This document shows, in pieces, positions 23,741 through 31,680 of a stretch of 36,566 nt of DNA (position 1 is the first letter of the stretch; every line of letters starts with the position of its first letter). The DNA is from Pseudomonadota bacterium (GTDB taxonomy: Bacteria; Desulfobacterota; Syntrophobacteria; Syntrophobacterales; Syntrophobacteraceae). Under the pieces are notes generated by a model. The model ran no database searches, was not told the origin of the DNA, and saw nothing but the letters and a program-made list of their open reading frames with translations. Made by a program: the position numbers and the translations under genes. Location of the stretch: NCBI GenBank assembly GCA_023442755.1, contig JAEZXS010000404.1, positions 1 to 36,566 on the forward strand. The letters are read 5' to 3'.

Positions 23741-24315
23741 GCGGCCTCTCCGCCGGCCTGCAATCCGGCCAGCTTCTGAAGGATCGCCGCAAGGCGGAAC
23801 AAAAGGAGTCCGTTGATGACAAGGATTCCTGCTATTAGTAGGCCGTGGACGAAACCCGGCGCTAACATGGTTATTCCAAAGGCGATCGTCACGACGCTGA
23901 GCACCGTCTGGGTGGCAGCCAGTCTCTTCAAAACGAGGGGAACATGGACCGTTGCCTGCTGTGTGGTATCGGGTCCGTTCGGTTTCGAGAGGAACCGTCT
24001 AACGAGCGATGCGACTCCCCCCAGGATATTCAGAAGTCCCAAGAGCATCTGAATCATCCCGGTGAGCACACCGGGAACGATACAGGAGAAAATCCCCATC
24101 GCGGCAAACAGGAGTCCGAGGAGGATCATCAGCCGCGAGCGTCGGTACTGTCCCAGGGGGGTGTCTCCCAGCGCCTCAATCTGGATTGCCATGACTGTCA
24201 GCAGCAGGCCGAGCTGACCGTCGGGCGAGAAATTCAGAAGACCGAGGTTGACCGGGAAGAGCAGCAGGCCGAGAAGAGTTATGAGAGTCCCCAGCAAGAT
24301 CAGTATTGCCGTCAT
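23725..24315 (-). CDS. Multi-pass inner-membrane protein of unknown function
   Basis: This 196-residue protein has about six hydrophobic helices, including AILILLGTLITLLGLLLFPV, LGLLLTVMAIQIEALGDTPL, LMILLGLLFAAMGIFSCIVP, and two near the C-terminus. A polar middle loop (LSKPNGPDTTQQATV) separates the halves. No catalytic motif is visible; the pattern recalls small DUF308/HdeD-like membrane proteins, but I cannot assign it. ATG 24315 is used because it opens the first helix, yet no ribosome site precedes it. Its reading frame opens directly where the truncated porin sequence runs out, so the two may once have been a separate gene pair fused by a deletion. Confidence 0.55.
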   Translation of the reverse strand: MTAILILLGTLITLLGLLLFPVNLGLLNFSPDGQLGLLLTVMAIQIEALGDTPLGQYRRSRLMILLGLLFAAMGIFSCIVPGVLTGMIQMLLGLLNILGGVASLVRRFLSKPNGPDTTQQATVHVPLVLKRLAATQTVLSVVTIAFGITMLAPGFVHGLLIAGILVINGLLLFRLAAILQKLAGLQAGGEAAVLPG

Positions 24316-24736
24316 GAGAGGAAGGGATGCCGCCCGAAAATTCCAGGAATTCCGCTCCCAGTGTTCCGCCGGGAATGTGGAAAGCTTTCTCCGAGTCGAG
24401 GGACGCATGGAGTCCCAGGGCCACATTGCTGAACATCGAATCCGGTTTGGTCCCGCCGGAAGCAACCCAACTGAACTCGGGAATGAAAAAGCCGCCCAGG
24501 CGGAGCCCCGCCTCATCAGGCAGCCCAAGGATCTTTCCGAGCTGATCCCAGCTGGCGAAGGTGTATGCGGCTTGCGGGTTGGAAACAATTTCACCGGACC
24601 TCGCGAGAGTTTCCGGCGGGGTCTGCTCCGCGCCTGCCGGGACGGCCAAAAGCAGACGCAACAGGAGGCAGCCGGCAAAACATACGCGTGAGATGGCAGC
24701 AATTGCGGTTTTCCGATCTCGGTTCTCGGAACCCAC
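24300..24736 (-). pseudogene. Truncated outer-membrane porin (OprB-like) N-terminal fragment
   Basis: From GTG 24736 the frame encodes a signal peptide (VCFAGCLLLRLLLAVPAGA). OprB-like porin sequence follows: AYTFASWDQLGKILGLPDEA, LRLGGFFIPEFSWVASGGTK, NVALGLHASLDSEKAF and GGTLGAEFLEFSGG. After about 140 residues the porin pattern ends and the frame runs on into non-homologous sequence to 24176. A complete OprB has over 400 residues, so most of the barrel is gone. GGAAGG lies close upstream of the GTG. It could also be a very short porin-like protein of another family; this identification is tentative. Confidence 0.5.
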
Positions 24737-24979
24737 TAGCCTTCCGCCTTCTACTGTCGTGCAATGCTGTGCTACCAGGGACAACTGTCTGTCAGGGTCG
24801 GCAGGAAATCCGAATCAGCCGGCGCCCGTCTTACTTTTACAGGTATGAAACTATCAGGAAGTTCGCTGCAAAACCGTTACGATAATTGCGTAATTTTGTC
24901 ACAGTCCTCCTTGTTGTCAACGTATTTCGCGCGGATCCGGACGCGCGAACAGGCTTCCGCTTCGGGTCCGCAGCCCGTT

Positions 24980-25477
24980 TTAGAACCCGAACTTCTTTCC
25001 CTTGATCGTTTCGATATCAATACGAATGACCGCAACGCTGTTCAGGTTTGCTTGCGGATACTCGAATTTCTTATCGGTGAATTGCGCTACGATCATATCG
25101 AGCGCCCTCACCTTTTCCGCCTCATTCTCGATAAAACCGGCCTTCCCAAAACCCACCACCGTCCGGTGCCTCGCGTCGAAACTGCATGCCTTATCGCTTT
25201 CGATCACGCCGTGATCGACCGAGATCTCGAAGCAGACATTGTTATTGCGCTTCAAGATATCAATTTTCGTGCCGGCTCGAGCGGAATGGAAAAAAAGCGA
25301 CGCGCCGTCGTAAGCATAGAAGACGGGTACGACGAAGGGAATGTTGCTATCGGCAAGCCCAAGATGCATTACCCTGGCCGAACGGATTATCTCATCAATT
25401 TCCGCGCGGTCGACGATTTCCCTGTCCTTCCGCCGCATTTCGCCGCCGTACGGGTGTCCTTCGGATAGCTGTTGCAT
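24980..25477 (-). CDS. Pyridoxamine 5'-phosphate oxidase-like flavoprotein
   Basis: This protein of about 165 residues has the FMN-binding split-barrel fold of the PNPOx/NimA group: REIVDRAEIDEIIRSARVMH, LADSNIPFVVPVFYAYDGAS and LFFHSARAGTKIDILKRNNN. The barrel ends in RTVVGFGKAGFIENEAEK. Members bind FMN or related cofactors, some reducing nitro compounds; this one has no assigned substrate. Starts at ATG 25477 (GGGGG close upstream) or ATG 25438 (family members begin MRRKDREI) are both possible. It stands between the porin remnant and the SpoIID remnant. The gene itself looks intact. Confidence 0.8.
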   Translation of the reverse strand: MQQLSEGHPYGGEMRRKDREIVDRAEIDEIIRSARVMHLGLADSNIPFVVPVFYAYDGASLFFHSARAGTKIDILKRNNNVCFEISVDHGVIESDKACSFDARHRTVVGFGKAGFIENEAEKVRALDMIVAQFTDKKFEYPQANLNSVAVIRIDIETIKGKKFGF

Positions 25478-25515
25478 ATGTCCCCCAAAACCGTTTGTGA
25501 ACGCTGGCCCCCACA

Positions 25516-25758
25516 ATGGGAGCAATCCAATTTAAGAAGGAGCCCTGCGACCTTTTCCGAACCAGATTGAAAATTCCTTCCTGCCCGCAGGTGATCGGAT
25601 ACGATGCCGGCAAGAATGAGTGGGTTTTCAGTGGGGTCGGACAGGGGCACGGCATGGGACTCTCCATCGAAAGAACGCGACAACTCGCAAAAGAGGGCTA
25701 CCCCGCAGCCCGGATCCTCGAAGTAGCCTACCTGCCCCGAAAATCTGAAAACAAGTAG
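25516..25758 (+). pseudogene. C-terminal fragment of a SpoIID/LytB-domain protein
   Basis: The 80-residue frame from 25516 contains LFRTRLKIPSCPQVIGYDAG, then WVFSGVGQGHGMGLSIERTR and EGYPAARILEVAYLP. This closely follows the end of SpoIID-type peptidoglycan glycosidases (RTRLGLPS ... FSGRGWGHGVGMSQ ... GYSYRDILKYYYPG). The N-terminal two thirds of the domain are absent, and the region upstream is occupied by the opposite PNPOx-like gene. No ribosome site precedes the ATG. It is most likely a gene remnant rather than a functional short protein. Confidence 0.6.
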
Positions 25759-25799
25759 ACCCGCTGTCCGTCCTTGAGGTCAGAGGGGCTCAGTATCGC

Positions 25800-26972
25800 T
25801 TAATTTCCCGGCTTTCCCGGCCGTCCGGCACGGATCGAATCGACAGCCATCTTCCCGATAATTTTAAATTTCTCCAGCTTATTCTTTTTTTTCGCCATGA
25901 TGATGTCGTAAAGCTCTTCCCGGGTTTCCGGCGGAACGACCTCGGCCGGATTATTCTGAAGGGAAACGGCTTTTTTCGGGCAGGTGGGAACGCACAGGCC
26001 GCATCCAATGCACCGGTTGAGGTCGACTGTCGCAGGCGGCTGCTTTTTCACCGCCACCTTCGCCGCACCGACCTGGCATCGCTTCGCGCAGGCGCCGCAG
26101 CCGTCGCACAGATTCACGTCCACCTCGGCATGGAAATTTGCGGCCCAAAACTCCAGGGGTCTGGGAAGCATCTTATGCAGAGAGAGCATGCCGCAGCAGC
26201 ACCCGCAGCATGAACAGATGAAATCGGCCTGCCCGGTATTGGATGGTTGAAGAACCAACCCGTCCTTCTGGTTTTGCTCTATGATGGAAACGGCTTCCTC
26301 CCGGGAAATCTCCCTGGCGGCTCCGCTCCTCACGGCAAAGTCGGCCATGTGACCGATTATAAGGCAAGTTTCTTTCCTGTCGGTGAGTTTGCAGGTTTTG
26401 CCTTCCATGCTCTTCTTCTTGCGGCAGATGCACTCGACGATGGCGAACGGCCCCGCCGAATCCCGCAACAATGCGCTCACCTGGTCGAACGTGCCGACGT
26501 GGCTCTGCGGACGGATACTCCTGTTAACGGGGATGGTCCGCATCTGCGGAAGTTCCGTCGCCAGGAACTCGACGCCGAATTTCCGGTCCCCGGTGAACTC
26601 CTCGACATCTTTGAGGAACTCCGGGGTGAGCCTTCCGGCCTGGAACTCATACATCCCGACGACAAAGGGCGGGTTGCAGTAATGCTTTTTGCCGTTCTTC
26701 ACCCGGGTTTCGATCCCGCCTTTTTTCTCGATTCCCTCCAGAATGGCAGCCAGTTCATCCGGAGAACCGACGAGGTTTCGCGCCCTTTCGAACACGGTGT
26801 CAAGCGGTTCGAGTTTATAGCTCAAGCAGGTCGCTATCTCGGCTTCCCGAGGAGTAAAGATGTGCTTCAGGACCCGTATTTCCGCCCCGGACTTTGTTGC
26901 CGGAAATCCCACCGCCTGCTTGTCCAGATGCTGCTGCAGCCTGACATAAACCTGATCTTCTTTTTTATTCAC
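25800..26972 (-). CDS. 4Fe-4S dicluster protein with cysteine-rich CSCCGCCCG motif
   Basis: This 390-residue protein has an N-terminal helical or winged-helix part (AVGFPATKSGAEIRVLKHIF; DELAAILEGIEKKGGIETR). A middle domain holds VECICRKKKSMEGKTC and the unusual FICSCCGCCCGMLS. Two ferredoxin clusters follow, CDGCGACAKRCQVGA and CIGCGLCVPTCPKKA. It is a cytoplasmic electron carrier or sensor of a type common in sulfate-reducing and syntrophic bacteria; the partner is unknown. The start is GTG 26972, because GGGGGA lies eight bases upstream and the protein then begins NKKEDQVYVRLQQ; further open frame to 27092 lacks a site. It diverges from gldA. Confidence 0.85.
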   Translation of the reverse strand: MNKKEDQVYVRLQQHLDKQAVGFPATKSGAEIRVLKHIFTPREAEIATCLSYKLEPLDTVFERARNLVGSPDELAAILEGIEKKGGIETRVKNGKKHYCNPPFVVGMYEFQAGRLTPEFLKDVEEFTGDRKFGVEFLATELPQMRTIPVNRSIRPQSHVGTFDQVSALLRDSAGPFAIVECICRKKKSMEGKTCKLTDRKETCLIIGHMADFAVRSGAAREISREEAVSIIEQNQKDGLVLQPSNTGQADFICSCCGCCCGMLSLHKMLPRPLEFWAANFHAEVDVNLCDGCGACAKRCQVGAAKVAVKKQPPATVDLNRCIGCGLCVPTCPKKAVSLQNNPAEVVPPETREELYDIIMAKKKNKLEKFKIIGKMAVDSIRAGRPGKPGN

Positions 26973-27181
26973 GTTATGATCCCCCGGTTTTCCACATCTT
27001 GAAGTGCTGCAACAGCATAGTATCAAATCACCTTGCTTTTCAACATATTGATAGATTCCTTGAAGGGTCACATTGGCATTTGCCCATTTCATTTATCTGT
27101 GGTAGGCGTTCACGTGTTTCTGCTTGTTGCACGTCATTTGCGGCTGAAGCTGAGGCCGTTTAATCCAGAGGAGTCAACCGG

Positions 27182-28291
27182 ATGCTTAAAGTTTTTTCTT
27201 CGCCGGCCCGCTACACGCAGGGCCCGAACGCCACTCAGAATCTGTGCGGGGAGATGGCCCGCCTCGGCATTGGGGGACCGGCTCTCATCGTCGCGGGCAA
27301 CTCTGCGCGTGCACTGCTCCAGGATACCTGGAAGAAAACGTTTGCAGAACAGGGCTTCAGCCTCGCCATTCACCGCTTCGGAGGCGAGTGCTCCCTGGCG
27401 GAAATAGCACGCATCAGGCAGGCGGCCGAAGCACTCTCCGCCAAGGTCATAGTCGGAGCAGGCGGAGGCAAGGTCCTCGATGCGGGGCGTGCAGCTGCAG
27501 TGGAACTCGATATTCCCTTTGTGAGCTGCCCGACCGTCGCTTCGACGGATTCTCCCTGCAGCGCGATCTCCGTCATCTACACGGAAGCGGGCGTCGTGGA
27601 ACAAATCCGGATTCATCCGTGCAACCCGGTCCTTGTGCTCGCCGACACGCAGGTTATCATGCAGGCCCCTCCGAGGCTGCTGGTCTCGGGCATGGGCGAC
27701 GCGCTGGCGACATGGTTCGAGGCCCGAGCCTGTGTGGCGTCGGGGTCCGAGAACCTCCGCGGGGGCAAGTCGACGCGCAGCGCCCTGGCTCTTGCCGAAC
27801 TCTGCTACCGGACCCTTCTCGAAGACGGAATCGAAGCATTGAAGGCCGCCAGGGCACGGGAAATCACCCCGGCGTTCGAGCGCATCGTAGAAGCCAATAC
27901 GCTTCTTTCGGGGCTTGGGTTCGAATCGTCGGGCCTGGCCGCGGCCCATTCCATTCACAACGGACTGACGGTCGCGCCGCAAACCCATTCGCTCTACCAC
28001 GGGGAAAAAGTCGCCTTCGGAACCCTGGTGCAGCTTGCGCTGGAGAACTGCGCACAGTCGGAAATCGACGAAGTGGTGGGTTTCTGCACCGCGGTCGGAC
28101 TCCCGATTACACTGGCTGGAATCGGTCTGGAGAACGTGCCCGGGGAAATGCTGGAAAAAATCGCCCTGCGTTCGGTCGAGGAAGGCGAGTCCATTCACAA
28201 TGAGCCCTGCGACGTGAGCCCCGCCCGAGTCGTGGAGGCCATTCTTGCGGCAGACCGCATTGGAAGGGCATGGCAGGAAGGCATAAGTTAG
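27182..28291 (+). CDS. gldA: Glycerol dehydrogenase (iron/zinc-dependent, GldA type)
   Basis: This 369-residue NAD-dependent dehydrogenase oxidises glycerol (or other 1,2-diols) to dihydroxyacetone or the reverse. VIVGAGGGKVLDAGRAAA binds the nucleotide, SCPTVASTDSPCSAISVIYT is the GldA signature, and the metal ligands lie in GMGDALATWFEARAC, LAAAHSIHNGLT and YHGEKVAFGTL. The overall match to the E. coli GldA pattern is close along the full length, and nothing is missing. It starts at ATG 27182, with AGGAG nine bases upstream. It stands alone, divergent from the Fe-S protein gene. A hairpin without T run (28297-28314) follows. Confidence 0.93.
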   Translation: MLKVFSSPARYTQGPNATQNLCGEMARLGIGGPALIVAGNSARALLQDTWKKTFAEQGFSLAIHRFGGECSLAEIARIRQAAEALSAKVIVGAGGGKVLDAGRAAAVELDIPFVSCPTVASTDSPCSAISVIYTEAGVVEQIRIHPCNPVLVLADTQVIMQAPPRLLVSGMGDALATWFEARACVASGSENLRGGKSTRSALALAELCYRTLLEDGIEALKAARAREITPAFERIVEANTLLSGLGFESSGLAAAHSIHNGLTVAPQTHSLYHGEKVAFGTLVQLALENCAQSEIDEVVGFCTAVGLPITLAGIGLENVPGEMLEKIALRSVEEGESIHNEPCDVSPARVVEAILAADRIGRAWQEGIS

Positions 28292-28296
28292 GCAAG

Positions 28297-28314
28297 GCTG
28301 GCAAAACGGCCAGC
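28297..28314 (+). terminator. Weak hairpin after gldA
   Basis: GCTGGC and GCCAGC form a six-base stem with a six-base loop, six bases after the gldA stop. No T run follows, so termination would be inefficient. Listed only as a possible terminator. Confidence 0.3.
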
Positions 28315-28385
28315 TGAGTTCATTACGGGATCTATGCTGTCGAATGTGCCGGGGCCGGAGTGCATCCCCGGCGAAAATTTCGGGA

Positions 28386-28409
28386 GATATTATCCAACAG
28401 CAACTTCAA
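28386..28409 (-). pseudogene. First codons of a VapC/PIN-type toxin, truncated
   Basis: TTG 28409 overlaps the antitoxin stop codon and opens KLLLDNI, close to the usual VapC start MKLLLDTHI. After about eight codons the sequence no longer resembles a PIN domain. The overlap with the antitoxin is the normal layout of such pairs, so I read this as the stump of a deleted toxin gene. The match is short. Confidence 0.4.
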
Positions 28410-28650
28410 TCCCCGAGGACCGCCCAATCTTCATCCTCCACCGCCGGCGAGATAATGTCACCGACTATAGTTCCCGTGCCCCGCATGGATCCCAACCAGT
28501 ATGCCGGTTTCTCAGCAACGGGAGGGGGTACGACCTGGGCGATCGGCTCGCCCCTTTTCGTAATGAGAAGCGGCTGGCCGGTTTCTTGTCCGAGTCGATG
28601 AGGGCAAAACATTGGGCTTTGAATTCGGAGATGCTGACTGTCTGAGGCAT
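28406..28650 (-). pseudogene. Phd/YefM-type antitoxin, frameshifted
   Basis: ATG 28650 opens PQTVSISEFKAQCFALID, a typical antitoxin start. A single missing base near 28581-28586 (a run of A on the coding strand) shifts the frame. The second frame carries TGQPLLITKRGEPIAQVVPP and then WLGSMRGTGTIVGDIISPAV and DEDWAVLGD, the full C-terminal half, ending at 28406. The repaired protein is about 80 residues. The toxin partner is reduced to a few codons. The pair is therefore inactive, unless the frameshift is a sequence error. Confidence 0.7.
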
Positions 28651-28710
28651 ATGATTTCTACATAACCATAATCATACCATGGTCAATTGTGAGGCAGCGC
28701 CGGAAAGAGT

Positions 28711-29859
28711 TCAGATATACTGATCAGCCAGCTCTTTTATGATCTTTTCCACATCCCCGCCCGCCTCCGATTCCAGGTGGCGGATAGCCGATTCGAGCCT
28801 CTCCCGCATGCCGGGATCGTTGAGATCGTCAAGCGACCTCAGGCCCCCTCCCCGCCGGCCCACCCGAAAGAGAAGCCGCTCACTGTCGGGCAGCGCCAGG
28901 TAGCGGTCGATTACCGCAAGCATCGCATCCCTGTCTTCCGGCAGCTTGCCCTCGACTTCTTCCAGCAGGTTCATGATATGGTCGGATATCAGCCGGCTCT
29001 CGATGCCGCCGAGCAGTGAAATGAACAGCCGGATTTCCCGGACGGTATCGTCGTCGGAAACGGGAATGAACCTCCCGGCCTTCATATCCTGGTAAAGCGG
29101 CGCCCTGGAAGGGACCCGGAGGCTGCGAAGCCGAATGAAATGCGGGCCGATTGCATTGAGCACCCGGGCGGATTCCGTCGCGTGGTCCCGGGAAAGAGCC
29201 GTTCCCCCGAGTCCGGGCATGATGTATTCGGACAGCTCCATCCCGGCCTCGATCACCTTCCTGCCCGCATCGATCTGCTGTTTTGCGGTTACCCCCTTGT
29301 TCACCAGCTTTAGCACCCGGTCGGACCCGCTCTCCATCCCGATATGAATCCGGTCAAGCCCCGCCTGCCGCAGTTCCGCCAGTTCCGAAACGCTCTTTTT
29401 CGCGAGGGTGCTGCTCCGTGCATAGGAGGTAATCCGGCTCACCCCGGGGATTTTCTCTTTCAAATACCGGATGGCTTCGGACAGCATCGCCGTGGGCAGC
29501 ACCAGGCTGTTCGCGTCCTGGATGAAAACGCTTCCCCGCCCGAAATGCAGCCACGCCGCCACATGGCGCGTCTGTTCGCTGTGGCGCCGGCCGGAGAAGA
29601 GTATCCCCAGCACCTCCCTCGTCATTTTTCCACCGTACCCGAGTCGTTCGGACCGGGAACGCAGGTCCTCGACTATGGCCGCCGCCGCATCGATGTCTTT
29701 CTTAATCTCATCGAGCGAGCGCCTGCTGAATGTGGTGTTCTTATATACGGGACAGAACGCGCATTTATTCCAGGGACAGTTTCTCGTAAAGCGAAGCAAC
29801 AAACTTCCGGCTTCGCTCGGGGGACGGATAGGGCCCTGCTCGAACGTGTAATCGTTCAT
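28711..29859 (-). CDS. Radical SAM protein with a CX4CX2C cluster motif
   Basis: This 382-residue enzyme should bind a 4Fe-4S cluster and S-adenosylmethionine. The cysteines lie in FTRNCPWNKCAFCPVYK, which is C-X4-C-X2-C rather than the usual C-X3-C-X2-C, and near residue 30. IMPGLGG and DRIHIGMESGSDRVLKLVNK are typical of the B12-type/elongator-like core barrel. A helical C-terminal region (about 260-382) is not recognised. It starts at ATG 29859, with AGGAG seven bases upstream. It stands alone; neighbours give no substrate hint. The altered cysteine spacing is seen in related radical SAM proteins of anaerobes, as far as I recall. Confidence 0.85.
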   Translation of the reverse strand: MNDYTFEQGPIRPPSEAGSLLLRFTRNCPWNKCAFCPVYKNTTFSRRSLDEIKKDIDAAAAIVEDLRSRSERLGYGGKMTREVLGILFSGRRHSEQTRHVAAWLHFGRGSVFIQDANSLVLPTAMLSEAIRYLKEKIPGVSRITSYARSSTLAKKSVSELAELRQAGLDRIHIGMESGSDRVLKLVNKGVTAKQQIDAGRKVIEAGMELSEYIMPGLGGTALSRDHATESARVLNAIGPHFIRLRSLRVPSRAPLYQDMKAGRFIPVSDDDTVREIRLFISLLGGIESRLISDHIMNLLEEVEGKLPEDRDAMLAVIDRYLALPDSERLLFRVGRRGGGLRSLDDLNDPGMRERLESAIRHLESEAGGDVEKIIKELADQYI

Positions 29860-29974
29860 CTCCGGCTCCTGGAGCGGGTAATATCAGAAGGCAGCGGGGT
29901 GCAGCGACAACGAACCGTCGAAAAATCTTCATTTCGCTCTTTTCAGCACAAGGCACACCCTGCTAAACTGAAGT

Positions 29975-30002
29975 TTGTCCAGTTCTGTTTTGATTCTAAC
30001 AT
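29975..30002 (+). promoter_or_regulatory. Possible sigma-70 promoter of the recombinase-like gene
   Basis: TTGTCC (29975-29980) and TAACAT (29997-30002) are 16 bases apart, each matching four of six consensus bases. Transcription would begin about 25 bases before the ATG at 30034. The match is moderate only. Confidence 0.3.
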
Positions 30003-30033
30003 ACTAATCACCTGTCAGCATTCCGGAGACCAT

Positions 30034-30363
30034 ATGGAAGAAAAAATCACCGCCGTTTATCTCCTGGTCTGGACGTCCGAACTCACACCCGAAGATCGCG
30101 GCAGTTTCGAACGTCCCCTCGAAAGACAGAAACAGGCCTGCGTCCGGTTCCTTGAAAGCAAGGGAATTCCGACCGATACGAATGTCGCTTTCTATAAGAG
30201 CCGCGGAGACCTGCTTACGGATATCGAACGCGACCGGATTGCACGGATTGTCGTTTTCGATACCGACCGACTCGGCGCCACGAAAGAAGACGTGGACGCT
30301 TTTCTTTTCGAAGCCGGAGCGAGACAGATCGAAGTGCTGCCGGTGCAGACGAAAACCTCCTGA
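30034..30363 (+). CDS. Serine-recombinase-like (resolvase N-terminal fold) protein without catalytic serine
   Basis: This 109-residue protein has AVYLLVWTSEL where serine recombinases read YxRVSTxEQ. It continues LERQKQACVRFLESKGIPTD, with an SRGDLLTDIERDRIARIVVF segment and DTDRLGATKEDVDAFLF, mirroring the resolvase pattern (LExQ...DRLGR). The catalytic serine is replaced by tryptophan, and the arginine before it by leucine. The DNA-binding C-terminal domain is absent. It is thus a resolvase-fold protein that cannot cut DNA in the usual way, or a decayed recombinase. It starts at ATG 30034, with GGAG six bases upstream. It precedes an SDR gene by about 105 bases. Confidence 0.65.
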   Translation: MEEKITAVYLLVWTSELTPEDRGSFERPLERQKQACVRFLESKGIPTDTNVAFYKSRGDLLTDIERDRIARIVVFDTDRLGATKEDVDAFLFEAGARQIEVLPVQTKTS

Positions 30364-30468
30364 GCAGTAACACCGCTATTGCCGAACGCCGCGCCGGAGT
30401 TGTCCTGCGCGCCCGAACCATTGTGCCCGGCAGGTGAACCGGGGATGACGGAGGCGACGTTGACCCAG

Positions 30469-31224
30469 ATGAACAGAGTGGCGATAGTAACCGGGGGCGG
30501 CCAGGGGATCGGAAAGGCGATAGCCCGAAGACTTCTTGAAGGCGGTATGCGGGTGGTGCTGGCGGAAGTCGACGGAGAGGCGGGCGAAGAAACGGCAAAA
30601 GAGTTCGCCTCTCTCGGCGAAGTCGAGTTCATCCATACCGATGCGGCAAACGAACGGATGGTGATCGATGCCGTCGACAGGACGGTCACCCGCTTCGGCG
30701 GTGTGGACCTGCTCGTAAACAACGCGGGAATCATGATCCGCAAGCCCATCGCGGAACTCACCCTCGACGAGTGGCAGACCGTGATCTCGGTAAACCTTAC
30801 GGGCCCCTTTCTCTTTGCCAAATACGCAGCGCAGCACTTGGCCGCACGCGAGGGCGCCATCGTGAACATCGCTTCCACCAGGGCGTTCATGTCCGAGCCG
30901 GACACCGAATCCTATTCGGCATCCAAAGGCGGAATAGCGGCCCTGACCCATGCGCTTGCAATAAGCCTGGGGCCCCGAGTGAGGGTAAACTGCATCAGCC
31001 CCGGTTGGATCGACGTCAGCGGATGGAAAAAAAGCGGGAAAATGCAGCCTGCGCAGCTTTCCGCGGATGATCATCTGCAGCATCCTGCCGGACGGGTCGG
31101 GAAACCGGAAGACATCGCCGCCTTGGTGGCGTTTCTCGCATCCCCGGAGTCCACCTTCATAACGGGCGCCAACTTCATCGTGGACGGCGGCATGACGCGT
31201 AAGATGATCTACGTGGAAGATTGA
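30469..31224 (+). CDS. Short-chain dehydrogenase/reductase (SDR), classical type
   Basis: This 251-residue NAD(P)-dependent oxidoreductase has the glycine-rich IVTGGGQGIGKAIARRL, the NNAG motif in LLVNNAGIMIRKPIAEL, the catalytic serine in NIASTRAFMSEPDTES and the YSASKGG active site (Y-X3-K). The C-terminal region ends SPESTFITGANFIVDGGMTR. The length is normal for the classical SDR family. ATG 30469 and ATG 30445 are both possible starts; the first has GGAGG about 12 bases upstream. Substrates range over alcohols, sugars and 3-oxoacyl esters, so none can be named. It is alone with the resolvase-like gene on the plus strand. Confidence 0.9.
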   Translation: MNRVAIVTGGGQGIGKAIARRLLEGGMRVVLAEVDGEAGEETAKEFASLGEVEFIHTDAANERMVIDAVDRTVTRFGGVDLLVNNAGIMIRKPIAELTLDEWQTVISVNLTGPFLFAKYAAQHLAAREGAIVNIASTRAFMSEPDTESYSASKGGIAALTHALAISLGPRVRVNCISPGWIDVSGWKKSGKMQPAQLSADDHLQHPAGRVGKPEDIAALVAFLASPESTFITGANFIVDGGMTRKMIYVED

Positions 31225-31326
31225 CCGGACCACCTGAAAGAGGAAAATCCATGGGATCGATCGCGGCCGGGAACTGGCGGAGGTGTGGGGGCGGGAAGGC
31301 CGGGATATGTTTATCCGCAGATGACA
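31225..31326 (+). other. Possible truncated gene start after the SDR gene
   Basis: ATG 31251 has GAGG seven bases upstream. In one frame it reads MGSIAAGNWRR and in another IDRGRELAEVWGREGRDMFI, which looks protein-like. Both are interrupted at the border of the tandem repeats at 31327. A gene may have been cut here, but the evidence is thin. Confidence 0.25.
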
Positions 31327-31477
31327 GGGCAGACGATTCTCAAAATAAATGCTTTGCTGTGGGCCTTACCGCCAATTCGTTGCGCCCCTCGAAAGATATC
31401 TATCCGTAGATTTTCACGGATTGAAATACAGGTAAATAAAAAGCCGGAACCCGGCATTTTCAAACATTCCCACAGAA
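31327..31477 (+). repeat. Tandem direct repeat, copy 1
   Basis: This is a 151-base unit beginning GGGCAGACGATTCTCAAA and ending CCCACAGAA. It contains CTTACCGCC, TTGCGCCCCTCGAAAGATAT and CACGGATTGAAATACAGGTA. The second copy follows directly. Confidence 0.8.
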
Positions 31478-31648
31478 GGGCAGACGATTCTCAAATTAAA
31501 ATGCTTTGCTGTGTGCCTTACCGCCAGTTCGTTGCGCCCCTCGAAAGATATCTATCCGCAGATTACGCAGATTTCCGCAGATTTTCACGGATTGAAATAC
31601 AGGTAAATAAAAAGCCGGAACCCGCCATTTTCAAACATTCCCACAGAT
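31478..31648 (+). repeat. Tandem direct repeat, copy 2
   Basis: This copy of the preceding unit is extended by about 20 bases (GCAGATTACGCAGATTTCC) in its middle. Apart from this and a few substitutions the two copies agree closely. The shared CTTACCGC motif also occurs in the repeat region near 35 kb. Confidence 0.8.
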
Positions 31649-31680
31649 GCCAAAGATGACACCTGATCTTTCTACAAAAG

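Noticed and set aside
29344..30033. Long in-frame extension upstream of the recombinase-like gene
   Set aside because: It crosses the radical SAM gene on the other strand; the ATG at 30034 has a ribosome site and starts the conserved pattern.
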